A DNA stretch of 34,093 nucleotides from positions 1 to 34,093 of the forward strand of contig JADGPD010000017.1 in the NCBI GenBank assembly GCA_017882615.1, given 5' to 3'. Each line of letters starts with the position of its first letter. Position 1 is the first letter of the stretch. The position numbers and the translations under genes were made by a program. This DNA is from Thermoleophilia bacterium (GTDB lineage Bacteria; Actinomycetota; Thermoleophilia; Gaiellales; Gaiellaceae). The notes under the pieces are model-generated. The model did no database searches. It was not told where the DNA came from and saw only the letters and a list, made by a program, of their open reading frames with translations. This document shows, in pieces, positions 7,491 to 14,757 of this stretch.

Positions 7491-8450
7491 ATGCAAGAAG
7501 TGATCGATATCTCCAACGAAGTCGCGGCCGAGCTCGCCGCCGTCTCCGACAGCGTGCTCGAGGCGCTGCGCGAGCGCCTCGGTTGCACGATCAGGCTGCG
7601 CGGAAACCGGCTCACGCTCGAGGGCGGGAAAGATGAGCTGGCCCGCGCGCGCGGCGTGATCGAGGAACTCGTCCGGCTGGTCGAGGACGGCCAGGAGGTC
7701 GGGCCGAGTTCGGTGGACGCCGTGCTGGGAGCTCTCGATCAGGCGGAGGATGTGCGCGAGGTGTTCGAGGAGGTCGTCTGGCGCCACCGCGGCAAGAAGA
7801 TCACGCCCAAGACCGTCAACCAGAAGCACTACGTCGACGCCATCCGCAGTCGCACCGTCACCTTCGGCATCGGCCCGGCGGGCACCGGCAAGACCTACCT
7901 GGCGATGGCCCTCGCGGTGGCGGCGCTCTCCGACGGTCAGGTCGGGCGGATCATCCTCACCCGCCCGGCGGTCGAGGCCGGCGAACGACTCGGCTTCCTG
8001 CCCGGCGACCTGCTGGCCAAGGTCGATCCCTATCTGCGCCCGCTCTTCGACGCGCTCTACGACATGCTCGACGCCGAGCGCCTGAACGCCTACATCGAGA
8101 GCGGCACGATCGAGGTCGCTCCGCTCGCCTTCATGCGCGGGCGCACGCTCAACGACTCCTTCATCATCCTCGACGAGGCCCAGAACACCACGCCCGAGCA
8201 GATGCAGATGTTCCTGACCCGGCTCGGCTTCGGCTCGCGCGTCGTCGTCACCGGCGACATCACCCAGGTCGATCTGCCCAAGGAGCAGGCCTCGGGCCTG
8301 ATCCAGGTGCAGCAGATCCTGGCCGACATCGAGGGCATCGCCTTCGTTCGCTTCGGTAACGAGGACGTCGTCCGCCACAAGCTGGTGCAGCGAATCGTCG
8401 AGGCCTACAAGAAGCACGTCGAGGCGACCGGCGCCGAGCGGCGCCGCTAG
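7491..8450 (+). CDS. phoH: PhoH family ATPase
   Basis: PhoH-like proteins are P-loop ATPases with RNA-related roles, usually next to ybeY as here. The 319-aa protein has an N-terminal KH-like region (about 1-75), Walker A GPAGTGKT (128-135) and Walker B FIILDEAQN (about 224-232), plus TGDITQVDLP (sensor-like) and the conserved tail VRHKLVQRIVEAY. All key residues are present. Start at ATG 7491 is chosen from the promoter position. The gap to ybeY (8451-8623) is almost filled by a large palindrome, so expression of ybeY from the phoH transcript may be conditional. Confidence 0.96.
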   Translation: MQEVIDISNEVAAELAAVSDSVLEALRERLGCTIRLRGNRLTLEGGKDELARARGVIEELVRLVEDGQEVGPSSVDAVLGALDQAEDVREVFEEVVWRHRGKKITPKTVNQKHYVDAIRSRTVTFGIGPAGTGKTYLAMALAVAALSDGQVGRIILTRPAVEAGERLGFLPGDLLAKVDPYLRPLFDALYDMLDAERLNAYIESGTIEVAPLAFMRGRTLNDSFIILDEAQNTTPEQMQMFLTRLGFGSRVVVTGDITQVDLPKEQASGLIQVQQILADIEGIAFVRFGNEDVVRHKLVQRIVEAYKKHVEATGAERRR

Positions 8451-8452
8451 TT

Positions 8453-8614
8453 GTGCCCCTTCAAGCAATACATCCCGGCTTCCGGCCCGCTATCACGCGG
8501 CGCGCTGGCGCGTCCTCAGTCGCGCCCGTACTATCCAGTACGAGCGCTCCCTGCGTCCTTCCATCGCTTGGTGCTAGCGACCCAGAAACTCGGAGGCATC
8601 ACTTGAAGGGGCAC
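8453..8614. repeat. 162-bp near-perfectly symmetrical inverted-repeat element
   Basis: The ends are perfect 13-bp inverted repeats (GTGCCCCTTCAAG at 8453-8465, CTTGAAGGGGCAC at 8602-8614). The next 26 positions still match at 16 positions, with most differences being transitions. The centre is CGTAC-N6-GTACG (8527-8542), located on the axis of the whole element. It starts 3 nt after the phoH stop and ends 9 nt before ybeY. The right arm contains AAGGGG, the only purine-rich site before the ybeY start. It looks like a MITE or REP-like palindrome. No clear target-site duplication is visible. Confidence 0.8.
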
Positions 8615-8623
8615 TGACTCGCG

Positions 8624-9004
8624 ATGGTAGAGATCGAGATCGACAACCGAAGCGGAGCCGGCGTTGACGAGCAGGCGGCCGCCTCATTCGCCCAGATCGT
8701 GCTGGACGGCGAGGGAGTCGCCGAGGGCGAGCTCGGGCTCAGCTTCGTTGTGGGCGAGGAGATCCGCGCGCTCAAGCGCGAGCATCTGGCGATCGATGAG
8801 GTGACCGACGTGCTCTCCTTCCCGATCGACGGACTCGGCGACCTGCCGGACGGGCTACCACGCCAGCTCGGCGACGTCGTCATCTGCCCCGAGGTGGTTG
8901 GAAGCGAGTGGCGCCGGCCGCTCGCGCACGGTCTTCTGCACCTGCTCGGTTACGAGCACGGGCCCGAGATGGAGGAGCGGGAAGACCGCTACCTAGGCGC
9001 ATGA
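8624..9004 (+). CDS. ybeY: YbeY endoribonuclease / rRNA maturation factor
   Basis: YbeY is a zinc-dependent endoribonuclease involved in 16S rRNA 3' end processing and ribosome quality control. The signature HGLLHLLGYEH gives the three zinc ligands H102, H106 and H112. DVLSFPID is the other conserved motif. The 126-aa length is slightly short for the family, mainly because the C-terminus ends soon after the motif (MEEREDRYLGA). The start ATG 8624 lies downstream of the palindrome arm with AAGGGG. The stop overlaps the next start as ATGA. The phoH-ybeY-dgkA-era order is classical. Confidence 0.95.
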   Translation: MVEIEIDNRSGAGVDEQAAASFAQIVLDGEGVAEGELGLSFVVGEEIRALKREHLAIDEVTDVLSFPIDGLGDLPDGLPRQLGDVVICPEVVGSEWRRPLAHGLLHLLGYEHGPEMEEREDRYLGA

Positions 9005-9714
9005 GCCCTCGTTCTCGCATCTCCCTGATCGACAGCTTCAACTGCGCCTTCCAGGGCGTTATCTATGCCGTGCGCACCCAGCGCAACATGCGCGTTCACC
9101 TGCTGATCGCGATGGTCGTCCTGATCGCCGCGGTCGTCGTCAGTGTGAGCGAGAGCGAGCTGATCGCGCTCATCCTGGTGATCGCCTTCGTGCTCATCAC
9201 CGAGATGGTGAACAGCGCTGTCGAGGCGGCGATCGACGTCTCGACCACCAGCTTCGACCCGATGGCCAAGCTGGCCAAGGACATGGCGGCCGGAGCCGTC
9301 CTCATCTCCACCCTCACCGCCGTCTCGATCGGCTTCCTCATCTTCAGCGATCGCATCGCCGACCCGGGCACCCACCTGGTCGACCGGATCAAGGATGCGC
9401 CTCGCTACATCACGCTGGTCGCGCTGATGATCACGATCCTGCTGGTCATCGCCACCAAGGCGCTGACGAACCGGGGAACGCCGCTTCGCGGCGGACTGCC
9501 CTCCGGCCACGCGGCGCTCGCCTTCGCCGGCTGGATGGCCGTCACGTATGTCGTCACCGACCACCGCTTCCTGATCTCGACGCTGGCCTTCGTAATGGCT
9601 CTGCTGGTGGCGCAGACGAGAGTCGAGGCCGGTTTTCATTCCGCGCTCGAGGTCACCTACGGTGCCGCCATCGGTGCGCTCGTCACCCTTGCCGTTTTTC
9701 AGGTGATCGCGTGA
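9001..9714 (+). CDS. DgkA-type lipid kinase fused to PAP2 phosphatase domain
   Basis: The 237-aa membrane protein has two parts. Residues 1 to about 125 are a DgkA-like lipid kinase (undecaprenol or diacylglycerol kinase) with EMVNSAVEAAID (from E68) and three membrane helices. Residues about 130-237 form a PAP2 phosphatase domain with PSGH (H170), an upstream KALTNRGTPLRGG basic motif, and TRVEAGFHSALE (H213), where Glu stands for the usual Asp. Both active sites look complete, so the product may phosphorylate and dephosphorylate isoprenoid or glycerol lipids. The ATG overlaps the ybeY stop. In Bacillus the corresponding gene is only the kinase, so the fusion is notable. Confidence 0.9.
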   Translation: MSPRSRISLIDSFNCAFQGVIYAVRTQRNMRVHLLIAMVVLIAAVVVSVSESELIALILVIAFVLITEMVNSAVEAAIDVSTTSFDPMAKLAKDMAAGAVLISTLTAVSIGFLIFSDRIADPGTHLVDRIKDAPRYITLVALMITILLVIATKALTNRGTPLRGGLPSGHAALAFAGWMAVTYVVTDHRFLISTLAFVMALLVAQTRVEAGFHSALEVTYGAAIGALVTLAVFQVIA

Positions 9715-9717
9715 GCT

Positions 9718-9754
9718 TGCTCGCTTCGAGCGCTCCCTACAGGGCGAGCGAGCA
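9718..9754 (+). promoter_or_regulatory. stem-loop just before era
   Basis: TGCTCGCT (9718-9725) and AGCGAGCA (9747-9754) are perfect inverted arms; inside, CCCTACAGGG can pair further. The stem starts 4 nt after the upstream stop and ends 3 nt before the era GTG. It contains CGAGCGCTCCCT, the same 12 bases as in the large palindrome at 8541-8552. It may control translation of era or be a small member of the same repeat family. Confidence 0.55.
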
Positions 9755-9757
9755 GTC

Positions 9758-10618
9758 GTGAAGAGCGGATTCGTCGCCGTCGCCGGTCGTCCCAACGTGG
9801 GCAAGTCCACGCTCGTCAATGCGCTCTGCGGCGGCAAGGTTGCGATCGTCTCGGACAAGCCGCAAACGACGAGGCGGCGCAGTTTCGGAATCGCCAACGG
9901 CGAGGACTACCAGCTCGTGCTCGTCGACGTGCCGGGCTTCCAGCGCCCGCTCGATCCGATGACCGAGCACATGCAGCGCACCGTCTCCAACTCGTTCGAA
10001 GATGCGGACGCGGTGATGTTCGTGCTCTCGGCGCAGGAGCGGATCGGCGCCGGCGACCGCTTCATCGCTCACGCGGTGTTCGCGCTCGGAGTTCCGGTCG
10101 TTATCGTGCTGAACAAGGTCGATCAGCAGCGGCCGGGCCACATCGCCGCGCAGATGAAGACCGCCTCCGAGCTCGGCAACTTCCACGCTCTTCATCCGGT
10201 CAGCGCCAAGACCGGCGACGGCATGCCCGAGCTGCTGGGCGAGCTGCTCGAGTTGCTTCCCGAGGGCATCGCCTACTTCCCGCGCGACGCCATCACCGAC
10301 ATGCCGCTGGAGGTGCGCCTGGCCGAGCTGGTGCGCGAAAAGGCGCTCGCACTGACCCGCGACGAAGTCCCACACTCGCTCTCGGTAGAGGTGGAGGAGA
10401 TCACCGAGCGTGTGATCAGGGCTCGCATCATGGTCGAAACGGAGTCGCAGAAGCAGATTCTGGTTGGGCGAGCGGGTCGGATGGTCAAGGAGATCGGTGT
10501 CAAGGCGCGGCCCGAGATCGAGCAGCTGATCGGGCACCGGGTCTTTCTCGACCTCACGGTCAAGGTCGAGCCGCGCTGGCGCCGCGACCAGGCGACGCTC
10601 GAGCGACTGGGAATCTAA
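9758..10618 (+). CDS. era: Era GTPase
   Basis: Era is an essential GTPase that binds 16S rRNA in assembly of the 30S subunit. The 286-aa protein has G1 GRPNVGKST, G3 DVPGF, G4 NKVD and G5 SAK, followed by a C-terminal KH domain with VGRAGRMVKEIGVKAR and the conserved tail VEPRWRRDQ. The canonical G2 region PQTTRRRSFGIA is present, with R where many Era proteins have N. The GTG start is directly preceded by a stem-loop and no good Shine-Dalgarno is seen, so translation may depend on coupling or on that structure. recO, often next, is absent. Confidence 0.96.
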   Translation: MKSGFVAVAGRPNVGKSTLVNALCGGKVAIVSDKPQTTRRRSFGIANGEDYQLVLVDVPGFQRPLDPMTEHMQRTVSNSFEDADAVMFVLSAQERIGAGDRFIAHAVFALGVPVVIVLNKVDQQRPGHIAAQMKTASELGNFHALHPVSAKTGDGMPELLGELLELLPEGIAYFPRDAITDMPLEVRLAELVREKALALTRDEVPHSLSVEVEEITERVIRARIMVETESQKQILVGRAGRMVKEIGVKARPEIEQLIGHRVFLDLTVKVEPRWRRDQATLERLGI

Positions 10619-10697
10619 GTGCCGTGTAGCGAATGAACCACTCAGCCACCTTGATTCAGGTAGGCGAATTCGAGCTTTCGGGAAAGGAGCGCTAGGC

Positions 10698-11120
10698 ATG
10701 CAAACGATCTTGGTGGCAACCGACGGCTCGGCCTGTGGGCAGCGGGCCGAAGACGAAGGAGTCAGCCTGGCCGTCGCCACCGGCGCCCGTCTGGTCTTTC
10801 TTCACGTCCAGCCCGAGGTCGACCCGTCCCGCTCTCGTCCGGGCGCGCTGAGCGAAGAGACCGACGAGTCGCACGCTCTGCTCGACCGGGCGCTGGCCAA
10901 GGCAAACGGAGCGGGCGTCGACGCGGAGGCCGAGATCGTCGAGGGAAGCGCCGCCCGCGAGATCGTCGATGCCGCGCGCTTGCGTGGCGCCGACGTCATC
11001 GTCGTCGGCTCGCGCGGGCTCGGCAAGCTGTCGGGCATGTTCCTGGGCAGCGTCTCGCGCGACGTGCTGAGCGAGACCGACCGGCCGGTGCTGATCGTCA
11101 AGGAAGAAAAGGCGTCCTGA
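10698..11120 (+). CDS. universal stress protein (UspA family)
   Basis: This is a 140-aa single-domain Usp with the ATP-binding type motif G-2x-G-9x-G-S (GSRGLGKLSGMFLGSVS) near the C-terminus and the N-terminal ILVATDGS strand. ATP-binding Usps act as stress modulators; a specific partner cannot be given. The start ATG 10698 follows AAAGGAG at 9-10 nt. The gene is a single unit after era (79-bp gap) and its stop is separated by only 1 bp from the stop of the convergent macrodomain gene. Confidence 0.93.
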   Translation: MQTILVATDGSACGQRAEDEGVSLAVATGARLVFLHVQPEVDPSRSRPGALSEETDESHALLDRALAKANGAGVDAEAEIVEGSAAREIVDAARLRGADVIVVGSRGLGKLSGMFLGSVSRDVLSETDRPVLIVKEEKAS

Positions 11121-11121
11121 G

Positions 11122-11673
11122 CTAGGCGCTCTTCTCGAGCAACGACAGCGCCTGCTCGAAGACGCCGCGCATCTCCTCGTCGACGAAGACGAAGCGCACC
11201 TTCTCGATCCGCGGTAGCCGAATGAGCGCGTCGTTCGTCGCGGCCAGTGCGACCGGCGCGGCCAACCGCGCGGGATATCCGTAGGCGCCGGTAGAGATCG
11301 CGGGGAAGGCGACCGTGCGGCAGCCGTGCTCGCGAGCAAGCTCCAGCGCCCGCTCGTGGCAAGAGGCCAAAAGCAGCTCCTCGTCGGCGCCGCCGCCCTG
11401 CCAAACCGGCCCGACGGCGTGGATGACGAAGCGCGCCGGAAGCTCGCCGGCCGTCGTGATCACGGCCTCGCCGGGCGCGCAGTAGCCGATCTTGCGGCAC
11501 TCAGCCATGATCTCCGGCCCGCCGGCGCGATGGATCGCCCCATCCACTCCGCCGCCTCCGCGCAGCGCGGAATTGGCCGCATTGACGATCGCGTCGACGT
11601 GCTCGCGCGTAATGTCACCGAGCGCCAGCTCGATTCGCTCGTATGCGGCGACCTGTGTGGGATCTGCCTGCAC
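11122..11673 (-). CDS. macrodomain protein (ADP-ribose/O-acetyl-ADP-ribose hydrolase type)
   Basis: The 183-aa protein is a stand-alone macrodomain of the MacroD/YmdB type, which binds ADP-ribose and often hydrolyses O-acetyl-ADP-ribose or protein mono-ADP-ribose. Diagnostic motifs are IVNAANSALRGGGGVDGAIH (catalytic Asn-rich loop) and FPAISTGAYGYP (phosphate loop). No signal peptide is visible. The start is GTG 11673, directly behind GGAGG (very short spacing); an internal start cannot be excluded. It is convergent with the Usp gene with a 1-bp gap and lies head-to-head with the aldo/keto reductase gene across a 142-bp spacer without further features. Confidence 0.94.
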   Translation of the reverse strand: MQADPTQVAAYERIELALGDITREHVDAIVNAANSALRGGGGVDGAIHRAGGPEIMAECRKIGYCAPGEAVITTAGELPARFVIHAVGPVWQGGGADEELLLASCHERALELAREHGCRTVAFPAISTGAYGYPARLAAPVALAATNDALIRLPRIEKVRFVFVDEEMRGVFEQALSLLEKSA

Positions 11674-11803
11674 GCCTCCAGGCTAATAGCTTTTTGTCGG
11701 CGATGTACTGAGCGACCGTGCGGGGTCAGACGCTACGGCCGCCCGCCCCGTTTGGTCCCTGCGGTTCACGCATACGAGTGGTTCTGAGCCCGAGACGATT
11801 CTG

Positions 11804-11809
11804 TAGGCT
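11804..11809 (+). promoter_or_regulatory. probable -10 element of the aldo/keto reductase gene (TAGGCT)
   Basis: TAGGCT stands exactly 6 nt before the GTG start at 11816, with no Shine-Dalgarno sequence, a typical leaderless arrangement. Confidence 0.5.
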
Positions 11810-11815
11810 TCCGCC

Positions 11816-12781
11816 GTGCGCTACCGAACGCTAGGCCGGACAGGACTCGAGGTATCGGAGATCGGCTTCGGTACCTGGGGAGTGGGCGCGGACGCCTGGA
11901 AGGGCGGGACCGATGCCGACTCGCTCGCCGCGATGCACCGGGCGATCGAGCTGGGTGTCAACTTCATCGACACCGCCATCGTCTACGGCTCCGGTCACAG
12001 CGAGAAGCTGGTTGGGCAGATCAAGCGCGAGCACCCCGAGCTGATGATCGCCACCAAGATCAATCCGGCCAACTGGGAGTGGCCGGCCAGCGACGCGACT
12101 CCGGCCGACGAGGCCTTCTCGGCCGAGCACGTGATTGCGCGCACCGAAGAGAGCCTGCGCAACCTCGCGACCGACGTCATCGACGTGCAGCAGTTTCACG
12201 TCTGGTCGGACGCCTGGGTCGACAAGGGCAGCTGGCTGGAGGGGATCGAGCAGCTGAAGCGCGACGGCAAGATCCGCTTCTTTGGCATCTCGGTCAACGA
12301 CGCGCAGCCCGACTCGGCGTTGAAGCTGGTCGAGACCGGTCTGGTCGACAGCATCCAGGTGATCTACAACATCTTCGACCAGGCGCCCGAGGACAATCTC
12401 TTCCCGGCCTGCGAGCGGAACGACGTCGGCATCATCGTCCGCGTTCCCTTCGACGAAGGCGCCCTCACCGGCAAGGTCACGCCCGACACGGTCTTCGAGG
12501 AGGGCGACTTCCGCAACGACTACTTCAAGGGCAACCGCAAGACCGAGGTCTGGGAAGCCGTGCACAAGATCGCCGCCGACCTGGACATCCCGCTCGAGCG
12601 GCTGCCGGAGATCGCCCTTCGCTTCTGCCTGATACCCGACGTCGTCTCGACCGTCATCCCCGGGATGCGCAGCATTCCGCACGTTGAGTCGAACATCGCC
12701 GCCGGCGACGCGGGCCTGCTCACACCCGATCAGATCGAAATTCTGCGCGCGCACCGCTGGGTGCACGACTGGTACCACTAG
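11816..12781 (+). CDS. aldo/keto reductase family oxidoreductase
   Basis: This 321-aa TIM-barrel enzyme of the aldo/keto reductase family is predicted to reduce carbonyls with NADPH. The start MRYRTLGRTGLEVSEIGFGTW is typical. Catalytic residues can be recognised: Asp and Tyr in FIDTAIVYGSGHSE, Lys in MIATKI and His in QQFHVW. VVSTVIPGMRS near the C-terminus is the cofactor-binding part. The substrate is unknown. GTG 11816 is chosen because the conserved N-terminus begins there and a -10 element lies 6 nt upstream. The gene is monocistronic, with a Usp gene converging on it 12 bp downstream. Confidence 0.95.
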   Translation: MRYRTLGRTGLEVSEIGFGTWGVGADAWKGGTDADSLAAMHRAIELGVNFIDTAIVYGSGHSEKLVGQIKREHPELMIATKINPANWEWPASDATPADEAFSAEHVIARTEESLRNLATDVIDVQQFHVWSDAWVDKGSWLEGIEQLKRDGKIRFFGISVNDAQPDSALKLVETGLVDSIQVIYNIFDQAPEDNLFPACERNDVGIIVRVPFDEGALTGKVTPDTVFEEGDFRNDYFKGNRKTEVWEAVHKIAADLDIPLERLPEIALRFCLIPDVVSTVIPGMRSIPHVESNIAAGDAGLLTPDQIEILRAHRWVHDWYH

Positions 12782-12793
12782 TCCTCGCTTGCC

Positions 12794-13243
12794 CTATTCG
12801 GCGGCGGGCGCACACTCGCAGCCGGCGCGGACGATCGTCACCGGGCAGCGGGCGTGGTGTGCGCACTGCTGGCTGACCGAGCCCAGCATCAGCTCGCGAA
12901 AGCCGCCCCGGCCGCGCGAACCGACCACCAGCAGTTCGGCGTCCGCCGACGCCTCGACGAGCACGTTTGCGGGCTGGCCTTCGCGAACGACGGGCTCGAT
13001 CTCCACGCTGCCGCCGTCTTCCTTCACTGCCCCGAGCGCTTCCTCCAGCACCTCTTTTGCGGCGGCTTCTGAATCCTCCGTCAGACGGGGCGGCGGGGGA
13101 GCCCAACCGGCTCCGTAGGCCGCCAGCGGCACGTGCCAGACGACGACTACGCGCAGCTTTGCCTTACGGATGCGGGCCTCTTCGAGCGCGAACCTGAGCG
13201 CCGAGTGCGAGCACTTCGAGCCATCCACACCGACGACGATCAT
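12794..13243 (-). CDS. universal stress protein (UspA family)
   Basis: A 149-aa single-domain Usp: N-terminus MIVVGVDGSKCS, ATP-binding motif GSRGRGGFRELMLGSVSQ, and the conserved CPVTIVR end. A proline-rich insertion (GWAPPPPRL) lies in the usual variable loop. The Cys-rich tail (GCECAPAAE) is unusual but short. ATG 13243 has a perfect AAGGAGG ribosome-binding site 5 nt upstream. It differs clearly in sequence from the Usp at 10698, so the two are not recent duplicates. It is divergent from the M15 peptidase gene. Confidence 0.94.
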   Translation of the reverse strand: MIVVGVDGSKCSHSALRFALEEARIRKAKLRVVVVWHVPLAAYGAGWAPPPPRLTEDSEAAAKEVLEEALGAVKEDGGSVEIEPVVREGQPANVLVEASADAELLVVGSRGRGGFRELMLGSVSQQCAHHARCPVTIVRAGCECAPAAE

Positions 13244-13344
13244 CCGGGCCTCCTTCGCGCTGGCGAGCTGTCTACCCGGATTTTCTCTCGGCGTAGCGTC
13301 GCGGGCAAGTCCTCTCCGCCGCGGAAGGTGCTAGAAAGCGAGAG

Positions 13345-14013
13345 GTGAGACGGGCTGCATTCAATCGCCGGATCAGATGGGTGTTTCCCGTGGCGCTTGC
13401 GCTCGCGGGCGTCGTTCTCGCGCCGGCCGCCGGCGCGCAAGCCCAACCGTCTTTCCGTTCTTCCGTCGCGCCGATCGACTCGGCGTTTCGCGCTCAGATG
13501 ACCTCTTGGCACCGGGGCTGCCCGGTTCCGGTCTCCGACCTGCGTCTCGTTCGCGCCAGCTTCTGGGGCTTCGACGGCCGCGTGCACCAGGGCCGTCTGG
13601 TCGTGCAGCGCAGTTACACGAGCCCGGTCGTCAAGGCGCTCGAGACTCTCTACTACGGGCGCTTCCCGATCAGGCGCATGCAGCCCGTGGAAGCCTATGG
13701 CTCGAGCGACGAGCGCTCGATGGCGGCCGACAACACCTCAGCCTTCAACTGTCGCGGCGTTCCCGGCGCCGGCTGGTCGGAGCACGCCTACGGCCGCGCC
13801 ATCGATATCAACCCACTCGAGAACCCCGAGGTTCGGCGTGGCGTCGTCTCGCCGCCGGGCGGACGCGCCTATCTCGATCGCCGCAAGTGGAAGAAGGGGA
13901 TGATCCACTCGGGCGACAAGGCCGTGAGCGCGTTTGCGGCGGTCGGTTGGCACTGGGGCGGTTACTGGCACTCGCTCCAGGACTACCAGCACTTCTCCTG
14001 GAACGGGCAGTAA
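13345..14013 (+). CDS. secreted M15-family D-Ala-D-Ala peptidase-like protein
   Basis: The 222-aa product starts with a Sec signal peptide (basic RRAAFNRRIRW, hydrophobic core VALALAGVVLAPAAG, likely cleavage after AGA or AQA). The mature domain has the M15 zinc-peptidase signature SEHAYGRAIDIN with H147 and D154 and the second ligand H216 in DYQHFSW; WHWGGYW is also typical. The family cleaves D-Ala-containing peptide ends or L-Ala-D-Glu links of peptidoglycan, so a cell-wall role outside the membrane is expected. GTG 13345 is chosen because it gives a complete signal peptide; a purine-rich GCGAGAG precedes it. Confidence 0.92.
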   Translation: MRRAAFNRRIRWVFPVALALAGVVLAPAAGAQAQPSFRSSVAPIDSAFRAQMTSWHRGCPVPVSDLRLVRASFWGFDGRVHQGRLVVQRSYTSPVVKALETLYYGRFPIRRMQPVEAYGSSDERSMAADNTSAFNCRGVPGAGWSEHAYGRAIDINPLENPEVRRGVVSPPGGRAYLDRRKWKKGMIHSGDKAVSAFAAVGWHWGGYWHSLQDYQHFSWNGQ

Positions 14014-14072
14014 AGCTCGCGTCGCCAGATTCCGCTGAGGAGCCGGTCACGAAGTCGTGTGAGCGGAAGGCC

Positions 14073-14597
14073 TCAGTCCGCCCGGCGAATCGTCACGCTC
14101 ATCGTCTCCAGATGTGCCAGCGCCGTTCGGTGGATGACATCCGCCGGGAAGCTGCCGGCGCTCGAATCGATCGCGCGCGTCCCGGTCGCCCTGGCGTCGA
14201 TCGCGACCTTGAGCCCGCGCATCAGCGCCTCGCGCGCGGTCGTCGAGACGCACATGTGAGTCAGAAAGCCGACCAGCTGGATTGCATCGGCTCCCTTCTC
14301 ATCGAGCCAGCGGCCCAGCTCGGTGCCGGTCAGCGCGCCAAAGACGGTCTTGACAAAGACGGGCTCGTCCTCGGCCGGCTCGAGCTCCGGCGACAGCTCG
14401 GCGCCCCAGCTCCCCGGTCGGAAGCGCTCCGCATCCGCGGCGTTGTTGTGAAGGATCCAGGCGATCGGCCGTCCCGCTGCGCGGGCGGCTGTAACCAGTC
14501 CGGCGATCTCTTCCAGTGCGGCTGTATGACCCTCTACCGCCATCGCGCCGGCGGAGGAGAACTCGTTCTGTACGTCTATCACGACCAACGCTTCCAT
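14073..14597 (-). CDS. isochorismatase-family cysteine hydrolase
   Basis: This 174-aa protein has the complete triad of the isochorismatase-like superfamily: D8 (VVIDVQNEF), K83 (FVKTVFGAL) and C116 (THMCVSTT). Such enzymes hydrolyse amides or vinyl ethers (nicotinamide, isochorismate, N-carbamoyl compounds); the sequence does not decide which. ATG 14597 is preferred over more upstream in-frame ATGs because AAAGGA lies at a good distance upstream and the protein then starts at the conserved first strand. It converges on the M15 gene and diverges from the M23 gene. Confidence 0.93.
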   Translation of the reverse strand: MEALVVIDVQNEFSSAGAMAVEGHTAALEEIAGLVTAARAAGRPIAWILHNNAADAERFRPGSWGAELSPELEPAEDEPVFVKTVFGALTGTELGRWLDEKGADAIQLVGFLTHMCVSTTAREALMRGLKVAIDARATGTRAIDSSAGSFPADVIHRTALAHLETMSVTIRRAD

Positions 14598-14660
14598 CGA
14601 ATTCCTTTCCATCCGAGGCGTCCCGAGACACTCTGCTAGAACAATTGGCAAACTCTTAGC

Positions 14661-14687
14661 GAACAGCCGACGGCTTTCGCGCGTCTA
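14661..14687 (+). promoter_or_regulatory. possible ECF-sigma promoter of the M23 peptidase gene
   Basis: GAAC (14661-14664) and CGTCTA (14682-14687) are separated by 17 bp, close to the general ECF promoter form GGAAC-N16/17-CGTC. A related AAC-N17-CGT arrangement lies before the ECF sigma gene at 20880-20906 on the minus strand. This is speculative. Confidence 0.3.
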
Positions 14688-14757
14688 AAGAGTGAAGGTA
14701 TCTGGAATACGCCTTCAGGTGACCGGAGACAGAGCTTAGAGGAGGTGTGCGCACTTC

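Noticed and set aside
6477-8468. 663-residue minus-strand open frame opposite HIT, yqeY and phoH
   Set aside because: It is the antisense of three well-supported genes and shows the typical Asp/Leu/Val-rich mirror composition.
10619-10697. ACCT-N6-AGGT inverted repeat between era and the Usp gene
   Set aside because: Arms are too short and there is no T-run; no support as terminator or operator.
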